A DNA stretch of 64,000 nt from an uncultured Paracoccaceae bacterium. Lineage in GTDB: Bacteria > Pseudomonadota > Alphaproteobacteria > Rhodobacterales > Rhodobacteraceae. How positions within the stretch are numbered: position 1 is the stretch's first letter; each line of letters starts with the position of its first letter. Below the pieces are notes generated by a model. The model had not been told where the DNA came from. It searched no databases and worked only from the letters and a program-made list of their open reading frames with translations. Position numbers and translations under genes: made by a program. Shown here piece after piece: positions 24,005 to 33,127 of the stretch. Where the stretch lies: NCBI GenBank assembly GCA_947494445.1, contig CANLVD010000005.1, positions 120,947 through 184,946 on the forward strand, read 5' to 3'.

Positions 24005-26410
24005 ATGAAAAGCCAGACCCGCGTTGTTGTCATTGGTGGGGGCATCGCCGGATGCTCGACCCTCTATCACCTAACGCAGGAAGGGTGGACGGATGTTGTT
24101 CTGGTGGAGCGCAATGAACTGACGTCGGGCACCACCTGGCATTCTGCGGCTCAGGTCACCAATTTTGGCATGACCCAGACCATGGTTGGGCTCAAAAGCC
24201 ACTCCATCAAGCTCTATCAGGACCTCGCCGCTGATCCCGAGTATCCGATCAACTACCACCACGGGGATGGCGGCATTCGTCTGGCTGACAGCGAGCGGGT
24301 GATGGACGGCTACCGCCATTTTGCCTCCATGGCCAAGGGCATGGGGGTCACCTACGAAATCCTGGACGCGGAAGAATGCGCAAGACGCCATCCGTTGATC
24401 ACCTCAGATCGTCTGATCGGCGGGCTTTGGGACGGGATGGATGGTGACATTGATCCCGCACAGCTTTGTCAGGCGCTGGCCCGGCGTGCCCGCACTGCAG
24501 GCGCCGAGGTCTATCGCAACACGCCGGTGACCGGTCTGACCCAGCGCCCCGATGACAGCTGGATCGTTCACACGGACAAGGGCGACATCTCGTGCGAGAT
24601 CGTGGTGAACGCTTGCGGCTACCGGGTCAACGAGGTGGGGTCCATGATGGGTGTCCACCATCCGGTCACGTCGATGGAGCATCAGTATTTCGTAACCGAA
24701 GACATCCCGGCCATCGCGGAATTCGGCAAACGGGTGCCACTTTTGCGCTGCCCGATCGATGATTTCTACTCGCGTCAGGAAAAGGGCGGCCTTCTGGTCG
24801 GTTTCTATGAGCAGGATTGCCGGACATGGGGCATGGACGGGATCGATCCGGATTTCGTCAATGCGCTGTGTCCCGATGACACTGACCGGGTGTTGCCGGT
24901 GCTTGAGAACGTCTTCAAGCGCATGCCCGCGCTGGAGGAGGTCGGCATTCATACCATCGTCAACGGCCCGATCACCTATACCATCGATGGCGCGCCGCTG
25001 GTTGGCCCGATCCCGGGCAAGCGCAACGCGTTTTGCATCATCGGATTGCGCGCGGGTCTGGGAGAGGGCGGGGGCCATGGCTGGCTGCTGGCCCAGCAAA
25101 TCGTGCATGGCGAGGCCGAGTATGACACGTGGGTCATCGACCCGCGGCGGTTCACCGGTCACACCAATGTCGAATTGTGCGCGCTCAAGGCCATTGAGGA
25201 TTACCAGAACGAATTTCGCTTCCACTTCCCGCATGAACACCGCCCTGCCGGGCGTCCAATGAAGACCACGCCGCTCACGCCCATCTTGGCTGCGGAAGGT
25301 GCGGAATTCGGGATTGTCAACGGCTGGGAGCGGATGGCTTATGTCAAGCCCACGCCCGATTTCACCGAAACCCACAGCTTTCATTTCAACGAGACCTTCG
25401 ATGTGGTCGGGGCAGAAATTGCCGCCGTCCAAACCGGCGTTGGTCTGACGGAAGTGAACGGTTTCAACCGGTTCGAAGTTACCGGAGACGGGGCAAAAGA
25501 CTGGCTGGACGGGATAGTCTGCGGTCGGATCCCGCGCAAGACTGGCAAGGTCGGGCTTGCCTATCTGCTCAACCACCACGCAGGGGTCAAGACCGAGGCG
25601 ACACTGGCCAATCTGGATGATGATACGATCTGGTACGGCTCAGCCGCTGCCGCAGAATATCACGACATGGACTGGCTGACCGCTCATCTGCCTGCTGATG
25701 GATCTGTCCAGATCAAGTCGCTGACCAATGAGCACACGATCCTTGTTCTTGCAGGGCCAAAGTCCCGCGCAGTCCTGTCTGCGGTGAGCCGCGACGACTG
25801 GTCGAAGGAGGCGTTTCCCTGGCTTTCCGTGCGCCGCGCGTTCATCGGCATCGCACCTGCCGTGGTGATGTCTGTCAGCTTCTCGGGCGAACTGGCCTAT
25901 GAGATTCACGTGCCGAACGCTCAGCTCTACTCGGCCTATCTCGCACTCAGACAGGCAGGCGAGGCCCATGGCTTGCGTCTTTTCGGATCGATGGCCGTTG
26001 AATCCATGCGTCTGGAAAAGGGCTATCGCCATTGGAAGGCCGATCTGATCACCGAGTTCACACCCCTTGAGTCCGGTCTGGATCGGTTTGTCAAAACCGA
26101 CAAACCGGCATTCATCGGAAAAGAGGCTTTGGCGAGCGCTGACCAGAAGACAGCATTTGTGACCCTGACGCTGGATTGCGATCACGCGCCTGCCCATGGC
26201 GGAGCCAGCATTGTCTCTGGCGGTCAGGTCGTGGGCACCGTGACCTCGGCGGGCTGGGGCTACCGAGTTGGGCGCAACATCGCCATGGGCTTTGTTGATC
26301 GCGATGCGCTGGAAAAACCTCTGGAAGTGGAGGTAATCGGCCAGCCGGTGCGAGCAGAGATTGTTGATGGATGTCTTTACGATCCCGAAAACAAACTGGT
26401 GCGCAGTTGA
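24005..26410 (+). CDS. FAD-dependent dimethylglycine/sarcosine dehydrogenase-type protein with GcvT domain
   Basis: 801 residues. The N-terminal half is a DAO-type FAD domain (VVVIGGGIAGCSTLYHLTQE at residues 7-26, with the covalent-flavin type region SGTTWHSAAQVTNFG following). The C-terminal half is a GcvT/aminomethyltransferase fold that binds tetrahydrofolate (start near residue 430; VNGFNRFEVTGDGAKDWLDG, GELAYEIHVPNAQLY). This pairing is found in dimethylglycine and sarcosine dehydrogenases, which move the methyl group to THF as methylene. The ATG at 24005 has AGGAAAG upstream. It is divergent from the MttB-like gene and probably acts on its product or on a related N-methyl compound. Confidence 0.9.
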   Translation: MKSQTRVVVIGGGIAGCSTLYHLTQEGWTDVVLVERNELTSGTTWHSAAQVTNFGMTQTMVGLKSHSIKLYQDLAADPEYPINYHHGDGGIRLADSERVMDGYRHFASMAKGMGVTYEILDAEECARRHPLITSDRLIGGLWDGMDGDIDPAQLCQALARRARTAGAEVYRNTPVTGLTQRPDDSWIVHTDKGDISCEIVVNACGYRVNEVGSMMGVHHPVTSMEHQYFVTEDIPAIAEFGKRVPLLRCPIDDFYSRQEKGGLLVGFYEQDCRTWGMDGIDPDFVNALCPDDTDRVLPVLENVFKRMPALEEVGIHTIVNGPITYTIDGAPLVGPIPGKRNAFCIIGLRAGLGEGGGHGWLLAQQIVHGEAEYDTWVIDPRRFTGHTNVELCALKAIEDYQNEFRFHFPHEHRPAGRPMKTTPLTPILAAEGAEFGIVNGWERMAYVKPTPDFTETHSFHFNETFDVVGAEIAAVQTGVGLTEVNGFNRFEVTGDGAKDWLDGIVCGRIPRKTGKVGLAYLLNHHAGVKTEATLANLDDDTIWYGSAAAAEYHDMDWLTAHLPADGSVQIKSLTNEHTILVLAGPKSRAVLSAVSRDDWSKEAFPWLSVRRAFIGIAPAVVMSVSFSGELAYEIHVPNAQLYSAYLALRQAGEAHGLRLFGSMAVESMRLEKGYRHWKADLITEFTPLESGLDRFVKTDKPAFIGKEALASADQKTAFVTLTLDCDHAPAHGGASIVSGGQVVGTVTSAGWGYRVGRNIAMGFVDRDALEKPLEVEVIGQPVRAEIVDGCLYDPENKLVRS

Positions 26411-26414
26411 TCCG

Positions 26415-27071
26415 TCACTCGGCTGCAGGTTTCAGGCTTGCTATCAGATGATGGAACTTTTCACCCTGCACAGCCACATGGGCGCGGATCGCTTCGGCGG
26501 CCCGCGCACCATCACCATCTTCAAGGGCCGAAACAACGGCCTCGTGCTCGGACATCGACTGTCTTAGGCGCCCGCGCAAGCGAAGCTGGGTGCGGCGGAA
26601 AGGCTGAAGGCGGCGGTGCAGTTTGTGGCATTCCTGTTCCAGAAAGGCGTTGCCCGACTGGCAGTACAGGATCGCGTGAAACCGTTCGTTCTCGCGGTAG
26701 TACTCGTCCGGGTCCTGCCGTTCGACCGCCAGATCACAGCGCGCGTTGGTGGCTTGCAGTTCTGCCAGAGCCTTGTCGGTGATCCGGCTTGCAGCCAGCC
26801 TGGCACAAACCGATTCAAGTTCAGCCATCACCTCGAACATCTCGATCAACTCGACCGGACCGGGCTGGCGCACGAAAACACCGCGCCGTGGCAGATGTTC
26901 AACCAGACCGAACTGGGCAAGGCGCTGAAGGGCCTCGCGCACCGGCGTGCGGGAAACGGAAAACTGCTCTGCCAGCTGCACCTCGTCCAGACGGGTTCCG
27001 TCGGCAAACGTTCCGTCGAAGATCAACCCCTCCAGCGCATCGGCTATCTTGTCGGCCCGTTTCTGTTCCAT
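26415..27071 (-). CDS. GntR-family (FCD) regulator of malonate utilisation, MatR-like
   Basis: 218 residues. The GntR winged helix is at residues 1-70 (DEVQLAEQFSVSRTPVREAL), followed by an FCD effector domain with metal-binding residues (ENERFHAILYCQSGN, SEHEAVVSALEDGD with conserved histidines). It is divergent from the TRAP/mat operon, and a perfect TTGTATACAA palindrome lies between them. In rhizobia MatR, of the same family, controls matABC in response to malonate; I infer the same job here. The ATG at 27071 was chosen because the open frame upstream crosses the operator. Confidence 0.88.
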   Translation of the reverse strand: MEQKRADKIADALEGLIFDGTFADGTRLDEVQLAEQFSVSRTPVREALQRLAQFGLVEHLPRRGVFVRQPGPVELIEMFEVMAELESVCARLAASRITDKALAELQATNARCDLAVERQDPDEYYRENERFHAILYCQSGNAFLEQECHKLHRRLQPFRRTQLRLRGRLRQSMSEHEAVVSALEDGDGARAAEAIRAHVAVQGEKFHHLIASLKPAAE

Positions 27072-27117
27072 CCGGTATGTCTGTCCAATTCCTCTAATGC
27101 ACGCAACAAATTTATTC

Positions 27118-27127
27118 TTGTATACAA
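27118..27127. promoter_or_regulatory. Palindromic operator for the GntR/MatR-like regulator
   Basis: TTGTATACAA is a perfect 10-base palindrome in the intergenic region between the regulator and the malonate operon. FCD-type GntR proteins bind such TTGTA/TACAA sites, and as I recall rhizobial MatR sites have the same core. It lies eight bases before a possible -35 TTGACT (27136-27141) with TAAAAC 16 bases further. Confidence 0.75.
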
Positions 27128-27204
27128 AAAAATTGACTAAGAATGCAAGATCTGTAAAACGAAGGAGCTCCGGTCCTGAACCGGACACAACGGGAGGAAT
27201 TCAC

Positions 27205-28191
27205 ATGTATAATAAATTGAATGCCGCATTGGCTGCCGGTGCATTGATCGCCAGCGCCATGACTGCTCATGCCACAGAGCTGCGCCTGTCGCACCAGTGG
27301 TCCACATCCGACGTTCGTCATCAGGTTGCACAGATCGTGGCCGATGAAGTTGCCGCTGCCGGTGTCGATCTTGAAGTCAAGATTTTTCCATCGAAGTCAC
27401 TGTTCAAGCCGCGTGAGCAGTATAAGCCGCTCAGCCGTGGTCAGCTAGACATGACGGTGTTCCCGCTCAGCTATGCAGGTGGCCAGCAGCCAGCCTTCAA
27501 CCTGACGCTGATGCCCGGTCTGGTGAAGAACCACGATCATGCAGCACGCCTCAATGAGAGCGACTTCATGGGCAAGATCGAAGAGATCATGGCCGAAGAT
27601 GACGTGATGGTGCTGGTTCATGGCTATCTGGCTGGTGGCTTCGTGGGCAAAGACAAATGCATCACCGCACCTGCTGACGTTCAGGGTCTTCAGACCCGCG
27701 CGGCAGGCAAGGCGTTCGAGCAGATGCTGGCTGGTGCCGGTGCTTCCATTGCATCCATGGCCTCTTCCGAGATCTACAACGCGATGCAGACCGGTGTTCT
27801 GAATGCTGCAAACACGTCGTCGTCGTCCTTCGTGAGCTACCGCATCTACGAGCAGGTTGCCTGCTACACGCCCGCGAGCGATTTTGCGCTCTGGTTCATG
27901 TATCAGCCGCTCTTGATGAACAAATCCGCTTATGACGGGCTGAATGATGCGCAGAAAGCCGCGCTGAATGCCGGTGCTGCCAAGGCGGAGGCCTTTTATC
28001 TGGAAGAGGCCAAGAAGCAGGATGCTGCATCTGCCAAGGTCTTTGCAGACAATGGTGTCGAGATCGCATCGATGTCTCAGGAAGAATTCGATGCCTGGCG
28101 CGATCTGGCCAAAGAGACCTCTTACAAGGCATTTGTCGAGCAGACGCCGGGCGGTCAGGAACTGCTTGATATGGCGCTTTCGGTCGAGTGA
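27205..28191 (+). CDS. TRAP transporter substrate-binding protein, malonate type
   Basis: 328 residues with a signal peptide (residues 1-23, ending TAHA|T) and the DctP fold. Family segments are ELRLSHQWSTSDVRHQVAQI, KIFPSKSLFKPREQYKPLSR and VQGLQTRAAGKAFEQM. An arginine in the last of these should contact the substrate carboxylate. GGGAGGAA lies just before the ATG at 27205. The following genes encode malonate activation and decarboxylation, so malonate is the inferred ligand. A 12-pair hairpin after the gene probably raises its expression over the membrane subunits. Confidence 0.92.
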   Translation: MYNKLNAALAAGALIASAMTAHATELRLSHQWSTSDVRHQVAQIVADEVAAAGVDLEVKIFPSKSLFKPREQYKPLSRGQLDMTVFPLSYAGGQQPAFNLTLMPGLVKNHDHAARLNESDFMGKIEEIMAEDDVMVLVHGYLAGGFVGKDKCITAPADVQGLQTRAAGKAFEQMLAGAGASIASMASSEIYNAMQTGVLNAANTSSSSFVSYRIYEQVACYTPASDFALWFMYQPLLMNKSAYDGLNDAQKAALNAGAAKAEAFYLEEAKKQDAASAKVFADNGVEIASMSQEEFDAWRDLAKETSYKAFVEQTPGGQELLDMALSVE

Positions 28192-28199
28192 TCCTTTCT

Positions 28200-28228
28200 G
28201 GTCGGGGCGGGTGTCGCCCGCCCCGACC
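28200..28228 (+). terminator. Hairpin between TRAP binding protein and membrane subunit genes
   Basis: Perfect 12-base arms GGTCGGGGCGGG (28200-28211) and CCCGCCCCGACC (28217-28228) with a 5-base loop. No T-run is present. Such intercistronic hairpins usually protect the upstream binding-protein mRNA and partly reduce read-through. Confidence 0.7.
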
Positions 28229-28256
28229 ACTTTCCGAATAGACAGGGAGGCCATCG

Positions 28257-28805
28257 ATGTCGGGCCAAACTCACACTTCGGCAGCGCCTGTCGGTTCCAA
28301 TCCTTTCCTGCGCATCGTCGCAATGATCTCGACCCTGGCAGGATGGTGTTCTGCCGCGATGATCGTGGCGGCGGTGGCCATTACCTGTCAGATGATCTTC
28401 ATCCGCTTTGTTCTCAACGGCTCGACCGTCTGGCAGACCGAAGCCGTGATCTATCTGATGGTTGCAGCCACCCTGATCGGACTGTCCTACGTCCAGCGCC
28501 TGCGCGGTCATGTGAATGTCGATCTGATCCCGCTTGCGCTGCCCGGGACGGCGCGCATGGTGCTTGCGGTGGTGACCCTGTCGATCTCTATCCTGATCGT
28601 TGGGGTGATGCTTTTTTACGGCTATGAGTACTGGCATTTTGCATGGGATCGCGGCTGGCGGTCCGACACGGTCTGGGGGGTCAAGCTGTGGATCCCTTAT
28701 CTGGCCCTGCCCATCGGTTTCGCTCTGCTTCTGTTGCAACTGATTGCCGATCTGGTGGCACTGCTCACCGGCGTTGACAAACCTTTCGGACTGGAGGACG
28801 CCTGA
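28257..28805 (+). CDS. TRAP transporter small permease subunit (DctQ type)
   Basis: 182 residues with four hydrophobic segments. The conserved DctQ region FIRFVLNGSTVWQTEAVIYL and the following GLSYVQRLRGHVNVDLI are clear. It forms the membrane complex with the large subunit encoded next, with a 1-base TGATG overlap. GGGAGG lies 7 bases before the ATG. Confidence 0.9.
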   Translation: MSGQTHTSAAPVGSNPFLRIVAMISTLAGWCSAAMIVAAVAITCQMIFIRFVLNGSTVWQTEAVIYLMVAATLIGLSYVQRLRGHVNVDLIPLALPGTARMVLAVVTLSISILIVGVMLFYGYEYWHFAWDRGWRSDTVWGVKLWIPYLALPIGFALLLLQLIADLVALLTGVDKPFGLEDA

Positions 28806-30121
28806 TGGATCCGCTCCTGCTTGGCGCGTTCGTCGCCTTCGCCACGATTTTCGTTCTTTTCTCAGGCGTGTCCGTGGCCCTTGGCCTGCTGATCGTCTCT
28901 GCCGGGTTTCTGATCACGTTTGACGGGATGCGCTCGCTGGAGCTGATGCCTGAGATCCTGTTCGGCAAGCTGGACAATTTCGCACTGCTGTCGATCCCGA
29001 TGTTCATCATCATGGGGGCCTCAATCGCGTCCACCCGGGCCGGTGCCGATCTTTATGAAGCGCTGGAGCGCTGGTTGACACGCGTGCCCGGCGGTCTGGT
29101 GATCTCAAACCTTGGGGCCTGTGCGCTTTTTGCAGCCATGTCCGGATCTTCGCCTGCGACCTGTGCCGCGATCGGCAAGATGGGCATTCCCGAGATGCGC
29201 AAGCGCGGTTATCCTGATGGCGTGGCCGCCGGGTCCATCGCAGCAGGCGGTACACTGGGCATTCTGATCCCGCCCTCTGTCACCATGATCGTCTATGGCA
29301 TTGCGACCGAAACCTCCATCGGGCGCCTGTTTCTCGCGGGTGTCTTTCCCGGCCTGCTTCTGGTGGGCCTTTTTATGGTCTGGTCGCTTTATTCCACCTG
29401 GCGGTCCGGCAACACGGCTGTGCTGAGTGCAACAACATATACTTGGCGTGAAAAATTTGAGATCCTGCCCCGCGTTCTGCCATTTCTGGCGATCATCGTG
29501 GGTGTGCTTTACGCCATGTATGGAGGCATTGCGACACCGTCCGAGACCGCAGCCGTTGGTGCGCTTCTCTGTCTGGTGATCGCCATGGTGATCTACAAGC
29601 TGTGGAACCCGTCTGATCTGTGGGTTGTGCTGCGCGATAGCACGCGGGAAAGCGTGATGATCCTTTTCATCATCGCGGCTGCGGGCGTGTTCTCCTATAT
29701 GCTGTCGTCGCTCTTCATCACGCAGGCCATTGCCGAGTGGATTGGCACACTTGACGTCAATCGCTGGGTGCTGATGGGGGCAGTGAACGTCTTCTTGCTG
29801 ATTGCAGGCTTCTTCCTGCCGCCTGTGGCCGTGATCCTGATGGCCGCACCTATCCTGTTGCCGATCATCACAGCGGCCGGGTTTGATCCGATCTGGTTTG
29901 CCGTGGTGCTGACCATCAATATGGAGATCGGCCTGATCTCACCACCCGTGGGTCTGAACCTCTATGTGATCAACGGGATTGCACCCGATATCTCGCTCAA
30001 GACCATCCTGATGGGCTCGCTCCCTTATGTGGCCTGCATGGTGATCGCGATCGTGCTTTTGTGCATCTTCCCGGGCATTGCAACCTGGCTGCCCGATGCG
30101 GTGATGGGGGCAACCCGGTGA
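28805..30121 (+). CDS. TRAP transporter large permease subunit (DctM type)
   Basis: 438 residues, about 12 membrane segments. Typical DctM motifs are SIPMFIIMGASIASTRAG near residue 60, FAAMSGSSPATCAAIGKMG near residue 105, and IAAGGTLGILIPPSVTMIVY near residue 140. It is the sodium-coupled transport unit. GGAGG precedes the start. The end overlaps the malonyl-CoA decarboxylase start by 4 bases (GTGA), tying uptake to catabolism. Confidence 0.94.
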   Translation: MDPLLLGAFVAFATIFVLFSGVSVALGLLIVSAGFLITFDGMRSLELMPEILFGKLDNFALLSIPMFIIMGASIASTRAGADLYEALERWLTRVPGGLVISNLGACALFAAMSGSSPATCAAIGKMGIPEMRKRGYPDGVAAGSIAAGGTLGILIPPSVTMIVYGIATETSIGRLFLAGVFPGLLLVGLFMVWSLYSTWRSGNTAVLSATTYTWREKFEILPRVLPFLAIIVGVLYAMYGGIATPSETAAVGALLCLVIAMVIYKLWNPSDLWVVLRDSTRESVMILFIIAAAGVFSYMLSSLFITQAIAEWIGTLDVNRWVLMGAVNVFLLIAGFFLPPVAVILMAAPILLPIITAAGFDPIWFAVVLTINMEIGLISPPVGLNLYVINGIAPDISLKTILMGSLPYVACMVIAIVLLCIFPGIATWLPDAVMGATR

Positions 30122-31374
30122 CACGTCTTGCCGACATGCTGTCAACGGTGTTCGACCGGCGGTACCGTCGAACCGGACCGGGGGCTGCAGATACCAGACC
30201 AATACCTGAACTGACCGCCGATCTGATTGGCGCGACCGGGGAAGTGTCCGGGCAGGCCACGGCGCGGGCGATCCTTGATCGGTATGCCGCGTGGTCTGAT
30301 GAGGATAAGCTCGGATTCTTTCACCATCTGGCCCGCGACATGACAGTCTCGCCCGCGGCAGTGCGTGCAGCGCTTGATGAGTATGAGCAGGGCCAGTCCA
30401 AGGCCAGCTATCGCGGTTTGATCGCGGCGTCCGAGCCGCGACGTCAGGAACTTATCCGTCGGCTGAACATGCTGCCTGGCGTGACCCATGCTCTGGTCGA
30501 GATGCGCGCCGATCTGTTGCGTCTTGCAGGAAATGATGGAGACCTCCAGGCCCTTGATCTGGATTTCCGCCATTTGTTCGCCAGCTGGTTCAACCGTGGT
30601 TTTCTGGTGCTGCGCCCGATTAACTGGGAAAGCCCTGCGCATATTCTGGAAAAGATCATCGCCTATGAGGCGGTGCACGCGATTGACAGTTGGGATGCCT
30701 TGCGCAGTCGGCTTCAGCCCGAGGACCGGCGTTGTTTTGCGTATTTTCACCCTGCCATGCCGGACGAGCCCCTGATTTTCGTCGAAGTGGCTTTGACCGA
30801 AGGCGTTCCGGGCTCCATTCAGGGACTGCTGGCCGAGGGTCGGGACCGGGTGGCGGAGGATCAGGCCGACACAGCCGTGTTCTATTCGATCTCGAATTGT
30901 CAGGCCGGGCTGGCAGGGATTTCGTTTGGCAACTCCCTGATCAAGCAGGTGGCAGCGGATCTGTCGCTGGAACTGCCGCATCTGAAAACCTTTGTGACGC
31001 TGTCCCCCATCCCGGGCCTGACCCGCTGGATGGAAGAGATCGGTCAGACACCCAATCGCGGTGACGAAACCATGCGGGAACTGGCCGCGAACTATCTTAT
31101 GGCGGCAAAACGGGACGATGGACGACCGCTTGATCCGGTTGCACGGTTTCATCTGGGCAATGGTGCGCGGGTTCATCTGGTGCATGCGCGGGCCGATACA
31201 TCAGACAAGGGCATGCGCCAGTCCGGCGGGGTGATGGTCAACTACCTGTATGACTTGCGCAGGGTCTCGCAAAACCACGAGCGCTATGCGACTGCGCTTC
31301 AGATAGCGACCTCGCCCGAGATTCGCAGCCTGAGTGCCGCCGGTGCCAAACTCCTGAAACAGGAACAGTCCTGA
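30118..31374 (+). CDS. Malonyl-CoA decarboxylase
   Basis: 418 residues, from a GTG that overlaps the preceding stop codon. The MCD family is recognised by FVTLSPIPGLTRWMEE (with the catalytic serine) near residue 300 and by ARFHLGNGARVHLVHARADT with the catalytic histidine near residue 345, followed by the CoA-domain segment SGGVMVNYLYDL. It converts malonyl-CoA to acetyl-CoA and CO2. The helical N-terminal domain (residues about 50-130) is present, so the protein is complete. It would be MatA in rhizobial nomenclature. Confidence 0.93.
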   Translation: MTRLADMLSTVFDRRYRRTGPGAADTRPIPELTADLIGATGEVSGQATARAILDRYAAWSDEDKLGFFHHLARDMTVSPAAVRAALDEYEQGQSKASYRGLIAASEPRRQELIRRLNMLPGVTHALVEMRADLLRLAGNDGDLQALDLDFRHLFASWFNRGFLVLRPINWESPAHILEKIIAYEAVHAIDSWDALRSRLQPEDRRCFAYFHPAMPDEPLIFVEVALTEGVPGSIQGLLAEGRDRVAEDQADTAVFYSISNCQAGLAGISFGNSLIKQVAADLSLELPHLKTFVTLSPIPGLTRWMEEIGQTPNRGDETMRELAANYLMAAKRDDGRPLDPVARFHLGNGARVHLVHARADTSDKGMRQSGGVMVNYLYDLRRVSQNHERYATALQIATSPEIRSLSAAGAKLLKQEQS

Positions 31375-32891
31375 TGGCCAATCCGCTATATGACACTTTG
31401 TTCGGAATTCACGCGGACAAATCAACGCCGTTCCTGCATCTGTCAGATGGAACAACGGTTACGCATGCCGACTTTCTGACGCTTGCAGCCCGGTTTGCCC
31501 ATGCCCTGACCAATGCTGGTGTGACACCCGGTGACCGGGTTGCTGCCCAGATTGAGAAGTCCCCCCAGTCACTTGCGCTCTATGCGGCCTGTGTGCAGGC
31601 AGGCATCGTGTTCTTGCCGCTTAACACGGCCTACACGGTCAGCGAATTGACCTATTTCATCGAAAACAGTGGCGCGCGTCTGCTGGTGTGTGACGTTGCA
31701 AAGGAGGCGGAGCTTTCCCCGATGGCGGTGTCCCTAGGGACTGAGACTCTGACGTTGAACGCAGATGGATCGGGCAGCCTCTCAGACCGTGCGCAAGACT
31801 GTCCTGACAGTTTTGACACCGTGGCGCGGCATAGCGATGATTTGGCCGCGTTTCTCTATACTTCGGGCACCACGGGCCGGTCCAAAGGCGCGATGCTGAC
31901 ACAGAAAAACCTGCTGTCCAATGCCAAGACCCTAGCAGCGTATTGGGAGTTCTCGGACGCGGACACGTTGCTGCATGCTTTGCCGATTTTTCACACACAT
32001 GGATTGTTCGTCGCGACCAACATCGCGCTCTTGTCGGGCAGCGCCATGATCTTCTTGCCGAAGTTCGATCTGGATGCGGTTCTACGCTTGATGCCGCAGG
32101 CAACCGCGATGATGGGCGTGCCAACCTTCTACACACGGCTGCTGGCCGATCCTCGGTTTACCCGCGAGTTGACCGCGCACATGCGTCTGTTCATCTCGGG
32201 CAGCGCACCGTTGCTTGCAGAAACGCACTCCCAGTTCGAAGGGCGCACCGGGCACCGCATTCTGGAACGATACGGCATGACCGAGACCAACATGAACACC
32301 TCCAACCCCTACACAGGCGAGCGCCGTGCAGGCACGGTCGGCTTTCCCTTGCCGGGTGTGGAGTTGAAGATCACTGACCCTTCCACGGGCGAGGTGATTC
32401 CCGATGGCAAGGTCGGCCAGATCGAGGTGCGCGGCCCGAACGTGTTCAAAGGTTATTGGCAAATGCCCGAGAAGACCGCCGCAGAGTTGCGCAGCGACGG
32501 GTTTTTCATCACTGGCGATCTTGGGACTGTGGATGACGATGGCTATGTTCACATTGTCGGACGCAACAAGGACCTGATCATCTCGGGCGGGTACAACATC
32601 TACCCGAAGGAGATCGAGCTGGTTTTGGATGCGCATCCCGATGTTCTGGAAAGCGCCGTGATCGGGGTACCGCATGCTGATTTCGGGGAAACCGTGGTCG
32701 GTGTGATTGTTCCTGCGCCAGGTCGGACACCTGATCTGGAAGCGATTGCCTTGACCACGACCACCGCGCTTGCGCGTTTCAAGCAACCCCGCAAGCTGAT
32801 CTCGGTTGATGAACTGCCGCGCAACACAATGGGCAAAGTGCAGAAAAACCTGCTCCGTGACGCATACCGGGATATCTTTGCTGCCAGTTGA
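31374..32891 (+). CDS. matB: Malonyl-CoA synthetase (acyl-CoA ligase, MatB type)
   Basis: 505 residues of the ANL superfamily. The P-loop motif is AFLYTSGTTGRSKGAMLTQK near residue 165, the A5 motif ERYGMTETNMNTSNPY near residue 300, and the C-terminal catalytic lysine is in PRNTMGKVQKNLLR near residue 485. GFFITGDLGTVDDDGYV carries the A7 aspartate. It activates malonate with ATP and CoA. Its ATG shares a base with the decarboxylase stop. It is the last gene of the operon and is followed by a hairpin. Confidence 0.93.
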   Translation: MANPLYDTLFGIHADKSTPFLHLSDGTTVTHADFLTLAARFAHALTNAGVTPGDRVAAQIEKSPQSLALYAACVQAGIVFLPLNTAYTVSELTYFIENSGARLLVCDVAKEAELSPMAVSLGTETLTLNADGSGSLSDRAQDCPDSFDTVARHSDDLAAFLYTSGTTGRSKGAMLTQKNLLSNAKTLAAYWEFSDADTLLHALPIFHTHGLFVATNIALLSGSAMIFLPKFDLDAVLRLMPQATAMMGVPTFYTRLLADPRFTRELTAHMRLFISGSAPLLAETHSQFEGRTGHRILERYGMTETNMNTSNPYTGERRAGTVGFPLPGVELKITDPSTGEVIPDGKVGQIEVRGPNVFKGYWQMPEKTAAELRSDGFFITGDLGTVDDDGYVHIVGRNKDLIISGGYNIYPKEIELVLDAHPDVLESAVIGVPHADFGETVVGVIVPAPGRTPDLEAIALTTTTALARFKQPRKLISVDELPRNTMGKVQKNLLRDAYRDIFAAS

Positions 32892-32913
32892 GAAGAAAGC
32901 GGTCTGACCAGAT

Positions 32914-32947
32914 GTGAGGGGCCGATGACAGGTTCATTGCCCCTCAC
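32914..32947 (+). terminator. Hairpin ending the malonate operon
   Basis: GTGAGGGGC (32914-32922) and GCCCCTCAC (32939-32947) pair perfectly across a 16-base loop, 22 bases after the matB stop. No T-run follows. Confidence 0.6.
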
Positions 32948-33012
32948 AACCGTCAGGAAGCCGATTGTCCAACCGGAGGAGAGATCCGGCGAAGCGTTCG
33001 GTTCTGTCAGGT

Positions 33013-33036
33013 TAGGTAAAAATGACGCTAGGTAAA
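33013..33036 (+). repeat. Two direct TAGGTAAA repeats upstream of the TPS locus
   Basis: TAGGTAAA occurs at 33013-33020 and again at 33029-33036, 16 bases apart from start to start. The same octamer occurs a third time at 35821-35828, 16 bases before the tpsA start codon. The distribution suggests a shared control element for this locus, although the third copy may simply lie next to the ribosome binding site. Confidence 0.4.
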
Positions 33037-33127
33037 GTGCGACCATGGTGTGTTTGTGATTTTTCTGCATTAACCGATAAATTCCATGAAAACCGTGATT
33101 TAGGGATACCCCAACGGCGATAAAGAT

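Noticed and set aside
24404..25579. 391-residue open frame antisense to the FAD-GcvT gene
   Set aside because: The plus-strand protein has full family motifs over this range; the antisense product has no recognisable domain.
30142..31185. 347-residue minus-strand frame over malonyl-CoA decarboxylase
   Set aside because: The decarboxylase is complete with catalytic motifs; the antisense frame is a shadow.
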